From contig CAIQZX010000101.1 in the NCBI GenBank assembly GCA_903876445.1, positions 1 to 42,589 of the forward strand: DNA of 42,589 bases. The letters run 5' to 3'. Positions 16,597-26,172 of the stretch are shown one piece after another. This DNA comes from an uncultured Pseudomonadota bacterium (GTDB taxonomy: Bacteria; Pseudomonadota; Gammaproteobacteria; Methylococcales; Methylomonadaceae). Below the pieces are notes generated by a model, which saw nothing but the letters and a program-made list of their open reading frames with translations, ran no database searches and was not told the origin of the DNA. The translations under genes and the position numbers were made by a program. Each line of letters opens with the position of its first letter. Position 1 is the first letter of the stretch.

Positions 16597-17425
16597 TTGG
16601 AGCGGGCGTTTTAACTAGAGGTGTTATCAATGGAATTGACACATTATTTGTCCAAACAATCAATAATTCACGATTGCGGTCAAGCTGTGCTTTTGGCGTA
16701 GCCGTGATGTGAGTAATCGATTTATTAGATGTTTGAGGGAAATTATCCACGACAGCAACCGGATAACCGGCTGGAAAAGTGCCACCCAAGCCAGAAGTAA
16801 TCAATAAATCACCGGCTTGAATATCGGCATTATTAGGTAAATAAGGTAAGTTAAGTTGATTTGAAACGCCACTACCCACTGCAATAGTGAGCAAACCATT
16901 CCGATTAACTTGCACAGGAATCGCGTGATTTGGATCTGTAATTAACATAATTTCAGACGAAAACGGTAACGCTCGAAAGACTTGTCCGACTACACCATTT
17001 GTATCTAAAACAGGCTGTTGTTGATGAACACCAAAGCGCGTGCCTTTGTTAACGACCATGATATGTTCGTAGGGCGTAAGATTGATAGATAACAATTCTG
17101 CAATTAAAACTTGTTCGCCAAGTTTAAACGAATTTTCAAGCAACGCGCGAAGACGGATATTTTCCTTTTCGAGTGCTTCAAATTTAAGCAATTGCATTTT
17201 GTTAATGAGTTGTTCACGCCGTAAATTTGTATTTTCATCTTTAAGCATCTCGTAACTGGTTAACGTTTCTGAAATGGATTCAAATAAACTAACTGGTAAA
17301 TCAACGCCATATTTCAGCGTATCCGTGAATAACGATAACGTCGCGCGTAATGGCATTAAGCGTTCACTACGATATTCAGTAATTAGTAATATAACAGCCG
17401 CAATAATCGCAATCAGCAAACGCAC
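16589..17425 (-). CDS. mreC: Rod shape-determining protein MreC
   Basis: Bitopic protein that links MreB to the periplasmic wall-synthesis enzymes. Seen: membrane helix at the very N-terminus (RLLIAIIAAVILLI), a coiled coil at about 60-100 (LKDENTNLRREQLINKMQ), and the double beta-barrel domain with VVNKGTRFGVHQQQPVL, LITDPNHAIPVQVNRNG and DLLITSGLGGTFPAGYPVA. The only conventional start is GTG 17425, which has no good ribosome-binding site and cuts off the usual first dozen residues. Extending 12 codons to ATT 17461 restores an N-terminus of the E. coli form, with AGG 8 bp ahead; the true start may therefore be 17461. Overlaps mreD by 8 bp. Confidence 0.9.
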   Translation of the reverse strand: MRLLIAIIAAVILLITEYRSERLMPLRATLSLFTDTLKYGVDLPVSLFESISETLTSYEMLKDENTNLRREQLINKMQLLKFEALEKENIRLRALLENSFKLGEQVLIAELLSINLTPYEHIMVVNKGTRFGVHQQQPVLDTNGVVGQVFRALPFSSEIMLITDPNHAIPVQVNRNGLLTIAVGSGVSNQLNLPYLPNNADIQAGDLLITSGLGGTFPAGYPVAVVDNFPQTSNKSITHITATPKAQLDRNRELLIVWTNNVSIPLITPLVKTPAPNE

Positions 17426-17494
17426 GTTAATCGAAGAACTCGTGGCAAATAAGAGTTTAATAAAAAAGACCTGTGAACGTTTTAGACACTAAGA

Positions 17495-18649
<1,155 letters not shown>

Positions 18650-18667
18650 TCAGTGGAGTTAAAGCAA

Positions 18668-18952
18668 ATGTTATCTACAGTAGAAGTAAAAAAAATCGCC
18701 CATTTAGCACGATTAGGAATTGAAGAACAAAATGTTGATGCCTATGCAAATGATTTGAATAATATATTGGCGTTAATGACACAAATGTCAGAGCTAAATA
18801 CAAAAGGGATTAAACCAATGGCGCATCCAATGGATCAAGTCCAACGATTGCGTATGGATTTTGTGACCGAAACAAATTTTCGGGATTACGTCCAAACTAT
18901 CGCACCACAAACCGAAGATGGTCTGTATTTAGTGCCGAAAGTTATAGGCTGA
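18668..18952 (+). CDS. gatC: Asp-tRNA(Asn)/Glu-tRNA(Gln) amidotransferase subunit C
   Basis: Small structural subunit (94 residues) of the GatCAB amidotransferase that converts misacylated Glu-tRNA(Gln) or Asp-tRNA(Asn). The segment VEVKKIAHLARLGIEE and the end TEDGLYLVPKVIG are diagnostic. The start is ATG 18668 with TGGAG 12 bp upstream; an ATG 15 bp earlier lies inside the ribosome-binding site. gatA and gatB normally follow in an operon, but here the gene is followed by AT-rich sequence and two tRNA genes, so the catalytic subunits must lie elsewhere or be lost. Confidence 0.92.
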   Translation: MLSTVEVKKIAHLARLGIEEQNVDAYANDLNNILALMTQMSELNTKGIKPMAHPMDQVQRLRMDFVTETNFRDYVQTIAPQTEDGLYLVPKVIG

Positions 18953-19028
18953 TTTTCTATAATTGTTTGATTTTATTTTATTTATGTTTATTTTCTATGC
19001 GTTAACGTTAGATTTTATAAATTTTTGT

Positions 19029-19057
19029 TTGACAAAAATTCAATTAAAAATGATAAT
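19029..19057 (+). promoter_or_regulatory. Strong sigma70 promoter for the two tRNA genes
   Basis: TTGACA (19029-19034) and GATAAT (19052-19057) are separated by exactly 17 bp of AT-rich DNA. Transcription should begin at about 19064, nine bases before tRNA-Arg. A perfect -35 and optimal spacing fit a stable-RNA promoter. Confidence 0.75.
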
Positions 19058-19072
19058 AATGTCTTTAGCGAC

Positions 19073-19149
19073 GCGCTCGTGGCTCAGCTGGATAGAGTAA
19101 TCGGCTACGAACCGATTGGTCGGGAGTTCGAATCTCTCCGAGCGCACCA
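19073..19149 (+). tRNA. tRNA-Arg (anticodon ACG)
   Basis: Seven-pair acceptor stem GCGCTCG/CGAGCGC, anticodon stem ATCGG/CCGAT around the loop CTACGAA with anticodon ACG, T-arm GGGAG-TTCGAAT-CTCTC, and an encoded CCA at 19147-19149. The first anticodon base is normally edited to inosine to read CGU, CGC and CGA. Shares a promoter and terminator with tRNA-Asn 9 bp downstream. Confidence 0.97.
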
Positions 19150-19158
19150 CAAGTTTAT

Positions 19159-19234
19159 TCCCCTGTAGCTCAGCCGGTAGAGCAAATGACTGTTAATCAT
19201 TGGGTCGGCGGTTCGAATCCGTCCGGGGGAGCCA
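19159..19234 (+). tRNA. tRNA-Asn (anticodon GTT)
   Basis: Acceptor stem TCCCCTG/CGGGGGA (one T-G pair), anticodon stem AATGA/TCATT around CTGTTAA with anticodon GTT, T-arm GGCGG-TTCGAAT-CCGTC, encoded CCA at 19232-19234. Being next to gatC is suggestive, since GatCAB can make Asn-tRNA(Asn), but the two are separately promoted. Confidence 0.97.
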
Positions 19235-19244
19235 GATAATAAAA

Positions 19245-19276
19245 AAACCTTGTAACAGTGTTACAAGGTTTTTTTT
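19245..19276 (+). terminator. Rho-independent terminator (bidirectional)
   Basis: CCTTGTAAC (19248-19256) pairs with GTTACAAGG (19260-19268) around the loop AGT, flanked by A-run and T-run on either side. It ends the tRNA transcript and can also end the minus-strand DksA-like gene converging on it. Confidence 0.9.
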
Positions 19277-19293
19277 ATGCTCAAAATAAATTA

Positions 19294-19638
19294 CTAAATT
19301 TTTTCATTCAAGCTCGCACATTTAATACACTGTACAGAATAAGGCACCGCTTTTAATCTTTCTGGATTGATTACCTCATCACAAGTTTGACAAATATGAT
19401 ATTCACCAGAATCAATACGGGCGATGGCGTTCCTAATTGCCGCAATTTCTACTCGGGCGGAATTTCCTAAAAAATCTTGTACTTCATTGTTTTCATTTTG
19501 TGTTGCCATTTCTTCAAAATCTTTTTCCACGTCTCCATCGGCATGACGAATATCATTCGTAATCGTCGTTAAACGTTCATCTAACTCCTCTAACATTGAA
19601 ATCAAATTTTGGCGCACATCATCATAATTTGTACTCAT
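19294..19638 (-). CDS. TraR/DksA-family zinc-finger protein
   Basis: A 114-residue protein with an N-terminal helical hairpin (about 5-75, MLEELDERLTTITNDI) and a C-terminal four-cysteine zinc finger (C83 and C86 in HICQTCDEVI, C104 and C107 in VQCIKCASL). Members bind in the secondary channel of RNA polymerase, but this one is shorter than classical DksA (about 150) and lacks an obvious DxxDxA tip motif, so it may be a DksA-like paralogue rather than DksA itself. ATG 19638 is chosen because AGGAG lies just upstream; the frame's upstream extension overlaps the SPOR gene and is cysteine-rich noise. Cytosolic. Confidence 0.82.
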   Translation of the reverse strand: MSTNYDDVRQNLISMLEELDERLTTITNDIRHADGDVEKDFEEMATQNENNEVQDFLGNSARVEIAAIRNAIARIDSGEYHICQTCDEVINPERLKAVPYSVQCIKCASLNEKI

Positions 19639-19723
19639 TTTACATCTCCTTTTAGTTTTTAATTTATAATTTGACACGACGTTTATTACGCCGTGCCATA
19701 ATTTATAATTACATTTTTTGCAT

Positions 19724-20407
19724 TCAGCGCACACCCGTTTCGGTGACAATGACGTCAATACCATTTTGTCGTAACCGCGCTCGAATCGCACTTACACTAC
19801 TCATTTGCGTGTAAGGACCCATTTTGATTCGATGCCAAACCACTTCCCCAACTTTTGCTCGCTCTACCCTAGATTCAATTCCCATTGACGCTAGATTTGA
19901 CCTCAATTTCTCGGCATCAACCGCATCTTTGAACGAGCCGGCTTGCATCATGTAAGCAATCGTCGGTTTCGTTTGCGTATCTGTTGTAACAGAATCAACG
20001 GGTGGGGCTGCGACACGTTCTTCACGAGTTCGAGTGATAATTTCATGATCCGGTACGACAACATCTTTATCTGGCAAAATCGTATAAAAATCAAACTGCG
20101 GGGCATCATGTTCTAATTCATTTACCGCTTCTGGCGACAACGTAACATCAGGTTGTTGCTCTAGCTGCCTTGCCATTTCTGATGACAATCCTTGCGGTAA
20201 AACAGATTGCACCACGGGAGTTGTAATCGGATGCTGTTCTAATTGACGCTTGATTTTTTTCAAACCCGTACCTTTCAAATAGACAGCAAAAACCACTAAT
20301 CCAATGACTAATCCAGTAATTAACATCCACTTAAACGCACTTCCTGATTTTTGAGATGGACGTTTTCGCGTATTTTTGTTGCGGCTTTTATAATCTTGAC
20401 TAGCCAT
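19724..20407 (-). CDS. SPOR-domain membrane protein (FtsN-like)
   Basis: A bitopic inner-membrane protein of 227 residues: basic cytosolic N-terminus (to about 25), one membrane helix (FKWMLITGLVIGLVVFAVYL), a glutamine/proline-rich periplasmic linker, and a C-terminal SPOR domain (about 147-227, YMMQAGSFKDAVDAEKLRSNL). SPOR domains bind denuded peptidoglycan at the septum. Its ATG lies directly after the argS stop with no spacer, and the argS-SPOR pair is a common gammaproteobacterial arrangement, often annotated as ftsN. Division function is inferred from the domain and context. Confidence 0.85.
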   Translation of the reverse strand: MASQDYKSRNKNTRKRPSQKSGSAFKWMLITGLVIGLVVFAVYLKGTGLKKIKRQLEQHPITTPVVQSVLPQGLSSEMARQLEQQPDVTLSPEAVNELEHDAPQFDFYTILPDKDVVVPDHEIITRTREERVAAPPVDSVTTDTQTKPTIAYMMQAGSFKDAVDAEKLRSNLASMGIESRVERAKVGEVVWHRIKMGPYTQMSSVSAIRARLRQNGIDVIVTETGVR

Positions 20408-22165
20408 TTACATCGCTTCTGGTGCGCTAATACCTAGCAACGTCAATCCATTAACTAAAACTTGCTGAACAGCAATAATTAAATTTAACCGCGCATTTCG
20501 TAATTTATCATCTTCAACTAAAAATTGATGCGCGTTGTAATAAGTATGAAAATCTGTTGCCAATTCACGCAAATAGTTAATTAACAAATGCGGTTCGTAT
20601 TGCGTAGCGGCTCGTTCAATGACTTCTGGATAACGTGCCAACGTTGTTAATAACGCGGTTTCATGTTCAGTGTTAAGTTCGCTTAAATTTGCCATTCCTA
20701 GCACAGCATTTTTGGTAAAACCTTTTTCTTGTAATTGTCTGAGAACGCTACAAACTCTGGCATGGGCGTATTGGACATAAAAAACCGGATTTTCATTCGA
20801 TTTTGATTTAGCAAGTTCCAAATCAAAATCCATGTGCTGTTCAGAACGGCGCATAACATAGAAAAACCGTGCGGCATCTCTACCAACTTCATCACGCAAT
20901 TCTCGTAATGTGACAAATTCTCCCGAACGAGTAGACATTGATACTTTTTCTTCGCCGCGCCACAAACTTGCGAATTGAACTAATAATACATTTAATTTTT
21001 TTTCGTCAGCCCCTAAAGCGGTTAAAGCGGCTTTCACGCGAGGAATATAACCGTGATGATCAGCTCCCCAAATATCAATTAACGTATCAAAACCACGTTC
21101 TAATTTATTCCAATGATAAGCAATATCCGAAGCAAAATAGGTATGTTGTCCATTATCACGAATAACAACCCGATCTTTTTCGTCGCCTAATTCGCTGGAT
21201 TTAAACCAAATCGCGCCGTCTTTTTCGTACAAATAATTATTGGATTTTAAAACAGCTAGAGCTTTATCAATTGAGCCGTCGTCCATAAGCGAACGTTCTG
21301 AAAACCATTGATCGTAGGTCGTACCAAATTCTATTAAATCCTCTTTAATGTCTTCTAAAATATCATTCAGTCCCATATCGAAAACGATTCGATAATCTTT
21401 ATTTAATAATTCTTTAGCGCGGGAAATTACAGTGTCAATGTAAATTTCTTTATCGCCGCCTTTAGGTTCATCTAAAGGTAAATTTGCAAAAACAGTTTCC
21501 GCAGTATGCACAAAATTTTTGCCATACTGATTAAATAATTTTTGTGAAATTCCTCGTACATAATCGCCGCGATAAGCATTACTTGGAAAAACAAACGTTT
21601 CGCCAGAGATTTCTAAATAACGCAACCACACACTCGTGGCTAAAATATCCATTTGCCGCCCCGCATCATTAACATAATACTCACGATGCACATAAAAACC
21701 AGTCGCCGTTAATAAATTTCCAACGACTGAACCGTAAGCGGCTCCACGACCGTGACCAACGTGTAATGGACCGGTTGGATTTGCAGAAACAAATTCAATT
21801 TGGATTTTTTTACCTTCACCACGATTGCTTTTTCCAAAATTTTCACCAGTGGCATGAATATCAACAATAACTTGATATTGTGCGTTTGGATTTATAAAAA
21901 AATTGATAAAACCCGCCCCTGCAATTTCGACTTTCAAAACAGCCTCGTTAGTCGGCAAAGCAGCAATAATATTTTCTGCAAGTTGACGTGGATTTTTCTT
22001 TGCCGTTTTTGCCAGTATTAACGCGATATTTGTTGCAAAATCACCGTGTGCAACATCACGAGTACGTTCAACGTGAATAACGGGATTTAAATCATCGGTT
22101 AAAATACTTTGTGTTTTTAAAGTCAGTAAAGCTTCGGAAATAAGGGTTTCGAGTTGTTTTTTCAT
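20408..22165 (-). CDS. argS: Arginyl-tRNA synthetase
   Basis: Class I aminoacyl-tRNA synthetase charging tRNA-Arg in the cytosol. Seen in 585 residues: N-terminal Add-1 domain, the HIGH-type motif HVGH at 135-138 in [13 protein letters not shown], the catalytic-fold segment [28 protein letters not shown], the KMSKS-like loop [12 protein letters not shown], and the C-terminal anticodon-binding domain with HARVCSVLR and an LLGI end. It lies between tsaB (22 bp upstream) and the SPOR gene (no spacer), all on the minus strand. Confidence 0.96.
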   Translation of the reverse strand: MKKQLETLISEALLTLKTQSILTDDLNPVIHVERTRDVAHGDFATNIALILAKTAKKNPRQLAENIIAALPTNEAVLKVEIAGAGFINFFINPNAQYQVIVDIHATGENFGKSNRGEGKKIQIEFVSANPTGPLHVGHGRGAAYGSVVGNLLTATGFYVHREYYVNDAGRQMDILATSVWLRYLEISGETFVFPSNAYRGDYVRGISQKLFNQYGKNFVHTAETVFANLPLDEPKGGDKEIYIDTVISRAKELLNKDYRIVFDMGLNDILEDIKEDLIEFGTTYDQWFSERSLMDDGSIDKALAVLKSNNYLYEKDGAIWFKSSELGDEKDRVVIRDNGQHTYFASDIAYHWNKLERGFDTLIDIWGADHHGYIPRVKAALTALGADEKKLNVLLVQFASLWRGEEKVSMSTRSGEFVTLRELRDEVGRDAARFFYVMRRSEQHMDFDLELAKSKSNENPVFYVQYAHARVCSVLRQLQEKGFTKNAVLGMANLSELNTEHETALLTTLARYPEVIERAATQYEPHLLINYLRELATDFHTYYNAHQFLVEDDKLRNARLNLIIAVQQVLVNGLTLLGISAPEAM

Positions 22166-22187
22166 GATGTCACAAATAGTCTAAAAA

Positions 22188-22913
22188 TTAAGGCGCATTA
22201 TCCATTAAAGCCGCCGATTTATCCATTTTTGCCTGAGTCCGTTCAGTTTCAGTTTGCGCTACTTTATCACGCAAATAAACAGGTTGAGCATGTTCAGCGG
22301 CTACAGCTAAACCGCATTGAAAACCATAAACACCTAATTTGGCAATTAGGCTAGATTGTGGCAAAACATCGCTTTCGATTTCGGAAACAAAATTGTCTGT
22401 ACGAGCAAGTAATTCATCTTTATAAACGCGCCATCCCGAACCAATACCTAGTGCAGACTGGGTTGGAAATTCAATATGTGAAACGGGTAAAACCGCTTCT
22501 TTTCCAACTAATTCCATAAATCCATTGGTGTTGCGTTGATATACGCCCCAAAAAATTTCGCCAATTCGAGCGTCGGTCGCGACAAATGCAAGCGGCGGCA
22601 AAAACTGCTGCGCTAATGCCGCTAATGTTGAAACGGGAACAACAGGCAAATCTGCGCCAAATGCTAATCCTTGCACAACACCTGTTGCAATTCGCAAGCC
22701 CGTAAATGAACCGGGACCACAGCCAAACGCAAGTGCATGGAGTTGCGATAAGTTTAATTCTGCTTCGGCAAGTAACGAATCAATCATCGGTAATAATAAT
22801 TTTGTGTGCGCTTTCGGCGTAATTTCAAAGCGTTGACTAATTTCACCATCAATAAATAAGGCGGCTGAACAGGCTTCGGTAGATGTATCAAGAGCAAGTA
22901 ATTTCATTGTCAT
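22188..22913 (-). CDS. tsaB: tRNA threonylcarbamoyladenosine biosynthesis protein TsaB
   Basis: Non-catalytic partner of TsaD and TsaE in making t6A37 in tRNAs. Seen in 241 residues: ASKHA-type N-terminus LLALDTSTEACSAALF, HTKLLLPMIDSLLAEA, and FGCGPGSFTGLRIATGVVQGLA, the diagnostic TsaB stretch. The start is either ATG 22913 or ATG 22907 (MKLLALDT, better aligned with homologues); neither has a clear ribosome-binding site. Ends 22 bp before argS. Confidence 0.92.
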   Translation of the reverse strand: MTMKLLALDTSTEACSAALFIDGEISQRFEITPKAHTKLLLPMIDSLLAEAELNLSQLHALAFGCGPGSFTGLRIATGVVQGLAFGADLPVVPVSTLAALAQQFLPPLAFVATDARIGEIFWGVYQRNTNGFMELVGKEAVLPVSHIEFPTQSALGIGSGWRVYKDELLARTDNFVSEIESDVLPQSSLIAKLGVYGFQCGLAVAAEHAQPVYLRDKVAQTETERTQAKMDKSAALMDNAP

Positions 22914-23006
22914 TTAGTAAATAATGTTTAGCGATGCCGTTACAAAAATCGGCGATTATACTCTATACTAAGGATTACTATTTTTTTGAATTCGATGGAG
23001 TGTTTT

Positions 23007-23510
23007 ATGCGTTTATTTTTGTTACTGTTTAGTTTAATAGTTGCTTCTAATTTTGCATTTGCGAATGAAGGCGGTGGTGAAGGTGGTGGCGGTGAAGGAA
23101 AAGATGACGGTACAGGGGTCGAGTATTTAGAAATTGCACCCAAGTTTGTTGTTAATTTAACAGAACCTAAAAAGTATTTGTCTATCAATGTTCAATTATT
23201 AGTTGAAGGCAAGCCAATGGCTGAAAAAATTAAAAAACATCTGCCTGCTATCAAACATGAATTGATTATGCTGTTCAGTGATCATTCGATCGAAAGTTTG
23301 CAAACAATGGAACAACGCGAATCCTTGCGCCAAGCGGCAATTGAAACAATACATCAAACTATTGATAAAGCAGAAGGTGCTGAAGAAGCAGATGCTGAAG
23401 CGGCTCCTGCTGAAGCGAATCCGCACAAAAAAGATAAGAAAAAAGATTACTCAAAATTACCAAGTGCTGGATTCAAAGACGCTTTTTTCACAGAGTTTTT
23501 AATGCAGTAA
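23007..23510 (+). CDS. FliL-like protein with signal peptide (solitary)
   Basis: A 167-residue protein starting MRLFLLLFSLIVASNFAFAN (GGAG 7 bp before ATG 23007). A cleavable-looking signal or anchor is followed by a Gly/Glu linker (EGGGEGGGGEGK), then a FliL-type core: YLEIAPKFVVNLTEPKKYLSINVQLLVEG, a helical segment with IKHELIMLFSDHSIESL, and a C-terminal FKDAFFTEFLMQ. Between them sits an unusual Ala/Glu and Lys-rich insertion (about 125-150). FliL sits at the flagellar motor; orphan FliL-like proteins occur outside flagellar clusters, as here, and their role is unsettled. No flagellar gene is nearby. Confidence 0.75.
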   Translation: MRLFLLLFSLIVASNFAFANEGGGEGGGGEGKDDGTGVEYLEIAPKFVVNLTEPKKYLSINVQLLVEGKPMAEKIKKHLPAIKHELIMLFSDHSIESLQTMEQRESLRQAAIETIHQTIDKAEGAEEADAEAAPAEANPHKKDKKKDYSKLPSAGFKDAFFTEFLMQ

Positions 23511-23527
23511 ACTCAAAAACTTTTATG

Positions 23528-23557
23528 GCTACTGTTCTTTTTTTTGAGAACAGTAGC
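23528..23557. other. 11-bp hairpin in the convergent gap
   Basis: GCTACTGTTCT (23528-23538) pairs perfectly with AGAACAGTAGC (23547-23557) around an eight-base T-rich loop. It lies between the convergent ends of the FliL-like and lipoprotein genes, so it probably helps stop transcription, though no T-run follows the stem on either strand. Confidence 0.5.
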
Positions 23558-23584
23558 TGACTCCAGAATTGGATTTGTCACCTT

Positions 23585-23989
23585 TTATTTCACAAAACAA
23601 CTTTTTTCGGCGATTTCTTCGGCTTCTTTTAATAATTTGCGTAAATCTTTACTTTGTTTTGGATCTCGGAAAATTGAACCATTTTCACCCGCCGTTGATT
23701 TTAAATAAGAAAATGTTTTTGCCGCATCGTAATCGTTAAAACTCATTTTTTCCGCAATTTTATCTATTTTACAACCACACGCATATTGATTGATGTAACT
23801 CAAACCACCATGCTGTGCGACACAATTTAAAACGTATTCGACTCGATCACGAGTTGGATAATCATTTGCTAATGTTGTGGTTGTTGGCGTGGAAACATTC
23901 TCGACAACTTTTTCAGGATTATTTGCACAACCTGAGATAATTAACGCAAAACTTCCCGTTAAAAAAAGCGTTTTTAATGATTTTTTCAT
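23585..23989 (-). CDS. Cysteine-containing lipoprotein of unknown function
   Basis: A 134-residue precursor: signal peptide MKKSLKTLFLTGSFALIISG and lipobox cysteine C21, then a Thr-rich linker and a compact helical domain (about 48-134). The mature domain has four further cysteines (VLNCVAQ, YACGCK, EKSCF), enough for two disulfides or a metal or haem-independent fold; no CxxCH is present. Recurring phrases such as RDRVEYVLNCVAQHGG and IFRDPKQSKDL give the impression of a conserved family known from methylotroph-type gammaproteobacteria, but I cannot name it. Monocistronic, convergent with the FliL-like gene. Confidence 0.75.
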   Translation of the reverse strand: MKKSLKTLFLTGSFALIISGCANNPEKVVENVSTPTTTTLANDYPTRDRVEYVLNCVAQHGGLSYINQYACGCKIDKIAEKMSFNDYDAAKTFSYLKSTAGENGSIFRDPKQSKDLRKLLKEAEEIAEKSCFVK

Positions 23990-24041
23990 TTCAAATTTTT
24001 CCTTTTAATACAAATAAAAATACAACTTACAGCTTAACATT

Positions 24042-24653
24042 ATGACTTCACAAACAAAAGTAACTGGCGTGATTCTAGCGGGTGGTCAGGCGCGACGAAT
24101 GAATTTCAAAGATAAAGGATTACAAATTTTTAATGGGCAGACGTTAATTTCTTATTCGTTTAACGCGATACGTCCGATTGTTGATGAATTGATTATTAAC
24201 ACTAACCAAAATGTAAATGTTTACCAAAAATTTGGTGTTCCGATAATTTCGGATTTAACACAAAATTTTTCGGGCGCGTTAGCGGGAATTTTAGCGGCAA
24301 TGCACTATTCAAAAGAAGGGATTTTAATCGTTGCCCCGTGTGATGCGCCATTCATTTCGACTACGCAATTACAGTATTTGTTTTCTGAACATGAAAAAAA
24401 TGGCGCAGAAATTACCGTTGCTTGCACGGGCAATCAAATTCATGCTGTTTTTGTTGTTTTAAATGTAGAACCCAATTTGCGGGCGAGTTTAGAATCTTAT
24501 TTAGCAAATGGAAATCACAAAGTGCGCTTGTGGTTTACACAACATCATACGCACTTTGTCAATTTTGGTGAAAACACAAGCGGTTTTGAAAATATCAATA
24601 CGCTGGCGGAATTGAATGGCGACCACGCCATGCCAAAATGCACAAACCAATAA
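24042..24653 (+). CDS. mobA: Molybdenum cofactor guanylyltransferase
   Basis: Attaches GMP to molybdopterin to form the MGD cofactor used by DMSO-reductase-family enzymes. The 203-residue protein has the nucleotide-binding N-terminus GVILAGGQARRMNFKDKGLQ (the usual RMGG is RMNF here), ISDLTQNFSGALAGILAAM, and APCDAPFIS with the metal-binding aspartate. Its last 59 bp overlap the 3' end of lnt on the opposite strand, so the two messages are antisense over that stretch. Stand-alone; no molybdoenzyme gene is in the window. Confidence 0.9.
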   Translation: MTSQTKVTGVILAGGQARRMNFKDKGLQIFNGQTLISYSFNAIRPIVDELIINTNQNVNVYQKFGVPIISDLTQNFSGALAGILAAMHYSKEGILIVAPCDAPFISTTQLQYLFSEHEKNGAEITVACTGNQIHAVFVVLNVEPNLRASLESYLANGNHKVRLWFTQHHTHFVNFGENTSGFENINTLAELNGDHAMPKCTNQ

Positions 24654-26172
24654 AACTCATCCAAAACAAACACGGTAACAAATAAAACCATTGTTGATAG
24701 AAAGTTGGTTGTGGATTTTTTAAATACGGCACATGATAAACATCCGCCCACATTTCATGTATTGGTGAACGCTGTAAAATTTCTCCCGTCGCTAACACAA
24801 CTGAAGAAATTCCGGTATTTGTGACTCGTAAGACAGGGCGACGGAATTCAACGCCTCGCGCTAATGTCATATAAAAATGCTGATACGGCTGTTGCCATGT
24901 TCCATACCATGAATCATTTGTTACATTAACAATAATTTGTGCGCCTAAATTAGCTAAATCACGCGCAAAATACGCAAACAACCCTTCATAACAAATTTGT
25001 GGAGCCATTTTTAAACCGTGCAAATTAAACAAGGTTGTCGCGCCTTGACCTCTTGCAAAATGCCCAATTGGTGGCAACCAATCTCGAATTTGAGGAAACC
25101 ACTCTTCAAACGGAATGTATTCGCCGAATGCTAATAAAATTGTTTTACTGTAATGCGGTGGCAAAATTTCGCCTTTTTCATTTAACAAAAAAAGTGAATT
25201 TGTAAGTAATCTCTCAGGAAATTTTACACTGTAAGCCCCAGTCACTAAAGGCACGTTGTGTTCTTGTAGAAATTCTTGTAGCTGGCGTGGATAATCATTT
25301 TGCGGTGTTAGATTTTCACCTAAAAATGTTGGAAATGCTGTCTCTGCCCAAAACGCAAAATCGATTTTTTCAGTTTTATGTTTTTCTAAGGCTTCGTGCG
25401 TTAGTGACAAATAACGATTTAAAATCACCTGTCCGTAACCATCTCCAGTTTCTGCTGCCATTTTTTCCATGCTGCCGACATTTCCTTGTACCATCAATAC
25501 ATTAAATGCCGCATCAGGCACAGGCAAACGTTCTTTTAAAATTAAACCGCTGATATTTAATAACACGAAAATACCGATTACAGAGCCAAAAATGATTTTA
25601 CCTTGCCGCTCATTGCGGGCTTTCCAAGCTAAATACAACGGTAAATTAAACGCTAACGTAATTGCGCTCAATCCACTAAAACCAACGATTTCTGCAAGCT
25701 GATAAAAAGGAATTCCCGCACCAAACCATGAATAACCAAAATTCCAATCGAATAAAGTGAACGAATAGGCTTCGTTTAAAATTGTAATGTTGACCAACAA
25801 TCCCAACGATAATCGCGGTGAACATTTGAATTTTCGGTGAATATAAAACCACATCGCGCCCGCAATCGGAACATATAAATGAGCAAATAGCGCGTACAAA
25901 ATCATGCCAATAACTGCAATCGCCCACGGCAAATTAGCAAATTCATGGAGCAAATAAGTCATCCAATTAAAACCAATCAGCGTAAAAACAAACGCGGTGA
26001 CAACGCCACCTAAAATAACCGGTTTTAATTCTGTTTGGCGTTGCCAAAAAATCCATAACGGTACAAAACAAAATAATGCCGCCCACGGTGGAAACGGAAT
26101 ATAACTTGTACCAATAAAAATCCCCGAAAGAATTGGCAACCAATAATGCTTAACGACGGTGAATTTCAGCAT
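24595..26172 (-). CDS. lnt: Apolipoprotein N-acyltransferase
   Basis: Inner-membrane enzyme that adds the third acyl chain to lipoproteins in the periplasmic leaflet. From ATG 26172 the product is 525 residues: six to seven N-terminal helices, then a nitrilase domain (about 225-480) with the catalytic triad E277 (AFWAETAFP), K343 (HYSKTILLAFGEYIPFE) and C394 (APQICYEGLF), and a final membrane helix. The start overlaps the parA end by 23 bp; a GTG three codons earlier is the alternative. This genome encodes at least three lipoproteins or lipobox proteins in the window that would be substrates. Confidence 0.94.
   Translation of the reverse strand: MLKFTVVKHYWLPILSGIFIGTSYIPFPPWAALFCFVPLWIFWQRQTELKPVILGGVVTAFVFTLIGFNWMTYLLHEFANLPWAIAVIGMILYALFAHLYVPIAGAMWFYIHRKFKCSPRLSLGLLVNITILNEAYSFTLFDWNFGYSWFGAGIPFYQLAEIVGFSGLSAITLAFNLPLYLAWKARNERQGKIIFGSVIGIFVLLNISGLILKERLPVPDAAFNVLMVQGNVGSMEKMAAETGDGYGQVILNRYLSLTHEALEKHKTEKIDFAFWAETAFPTFLGENLTPQNDYPRQLQEFLQEHNVPLVTGAYSVKFPERLLTNSLFLLNEKGEILPPHYSKTILLAFGEYIPFEEWFPQIRDWLPPIGHFARGQGATTLFNLHGLKMAPQICYEGLFAYFARDLANLGAQIIVNVTNDSWYGTWQQPYQHFYMTLARGVEFRRPVLRVTNTGISSVVLATGEILQRSPIHEMWADVYHVPYLKNPQPTFYQQWFYLLPCLFWMSFIGLCILAWRGRHSIPPAY

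Noticed and set aside
22940-23188. Minus-strand frame with a proline/serine-rich stretch
   Set aside because: It is the complement of the Gly/Glu linker of the FliL-like gene, which has the ribosome-binding site and signal peptide.
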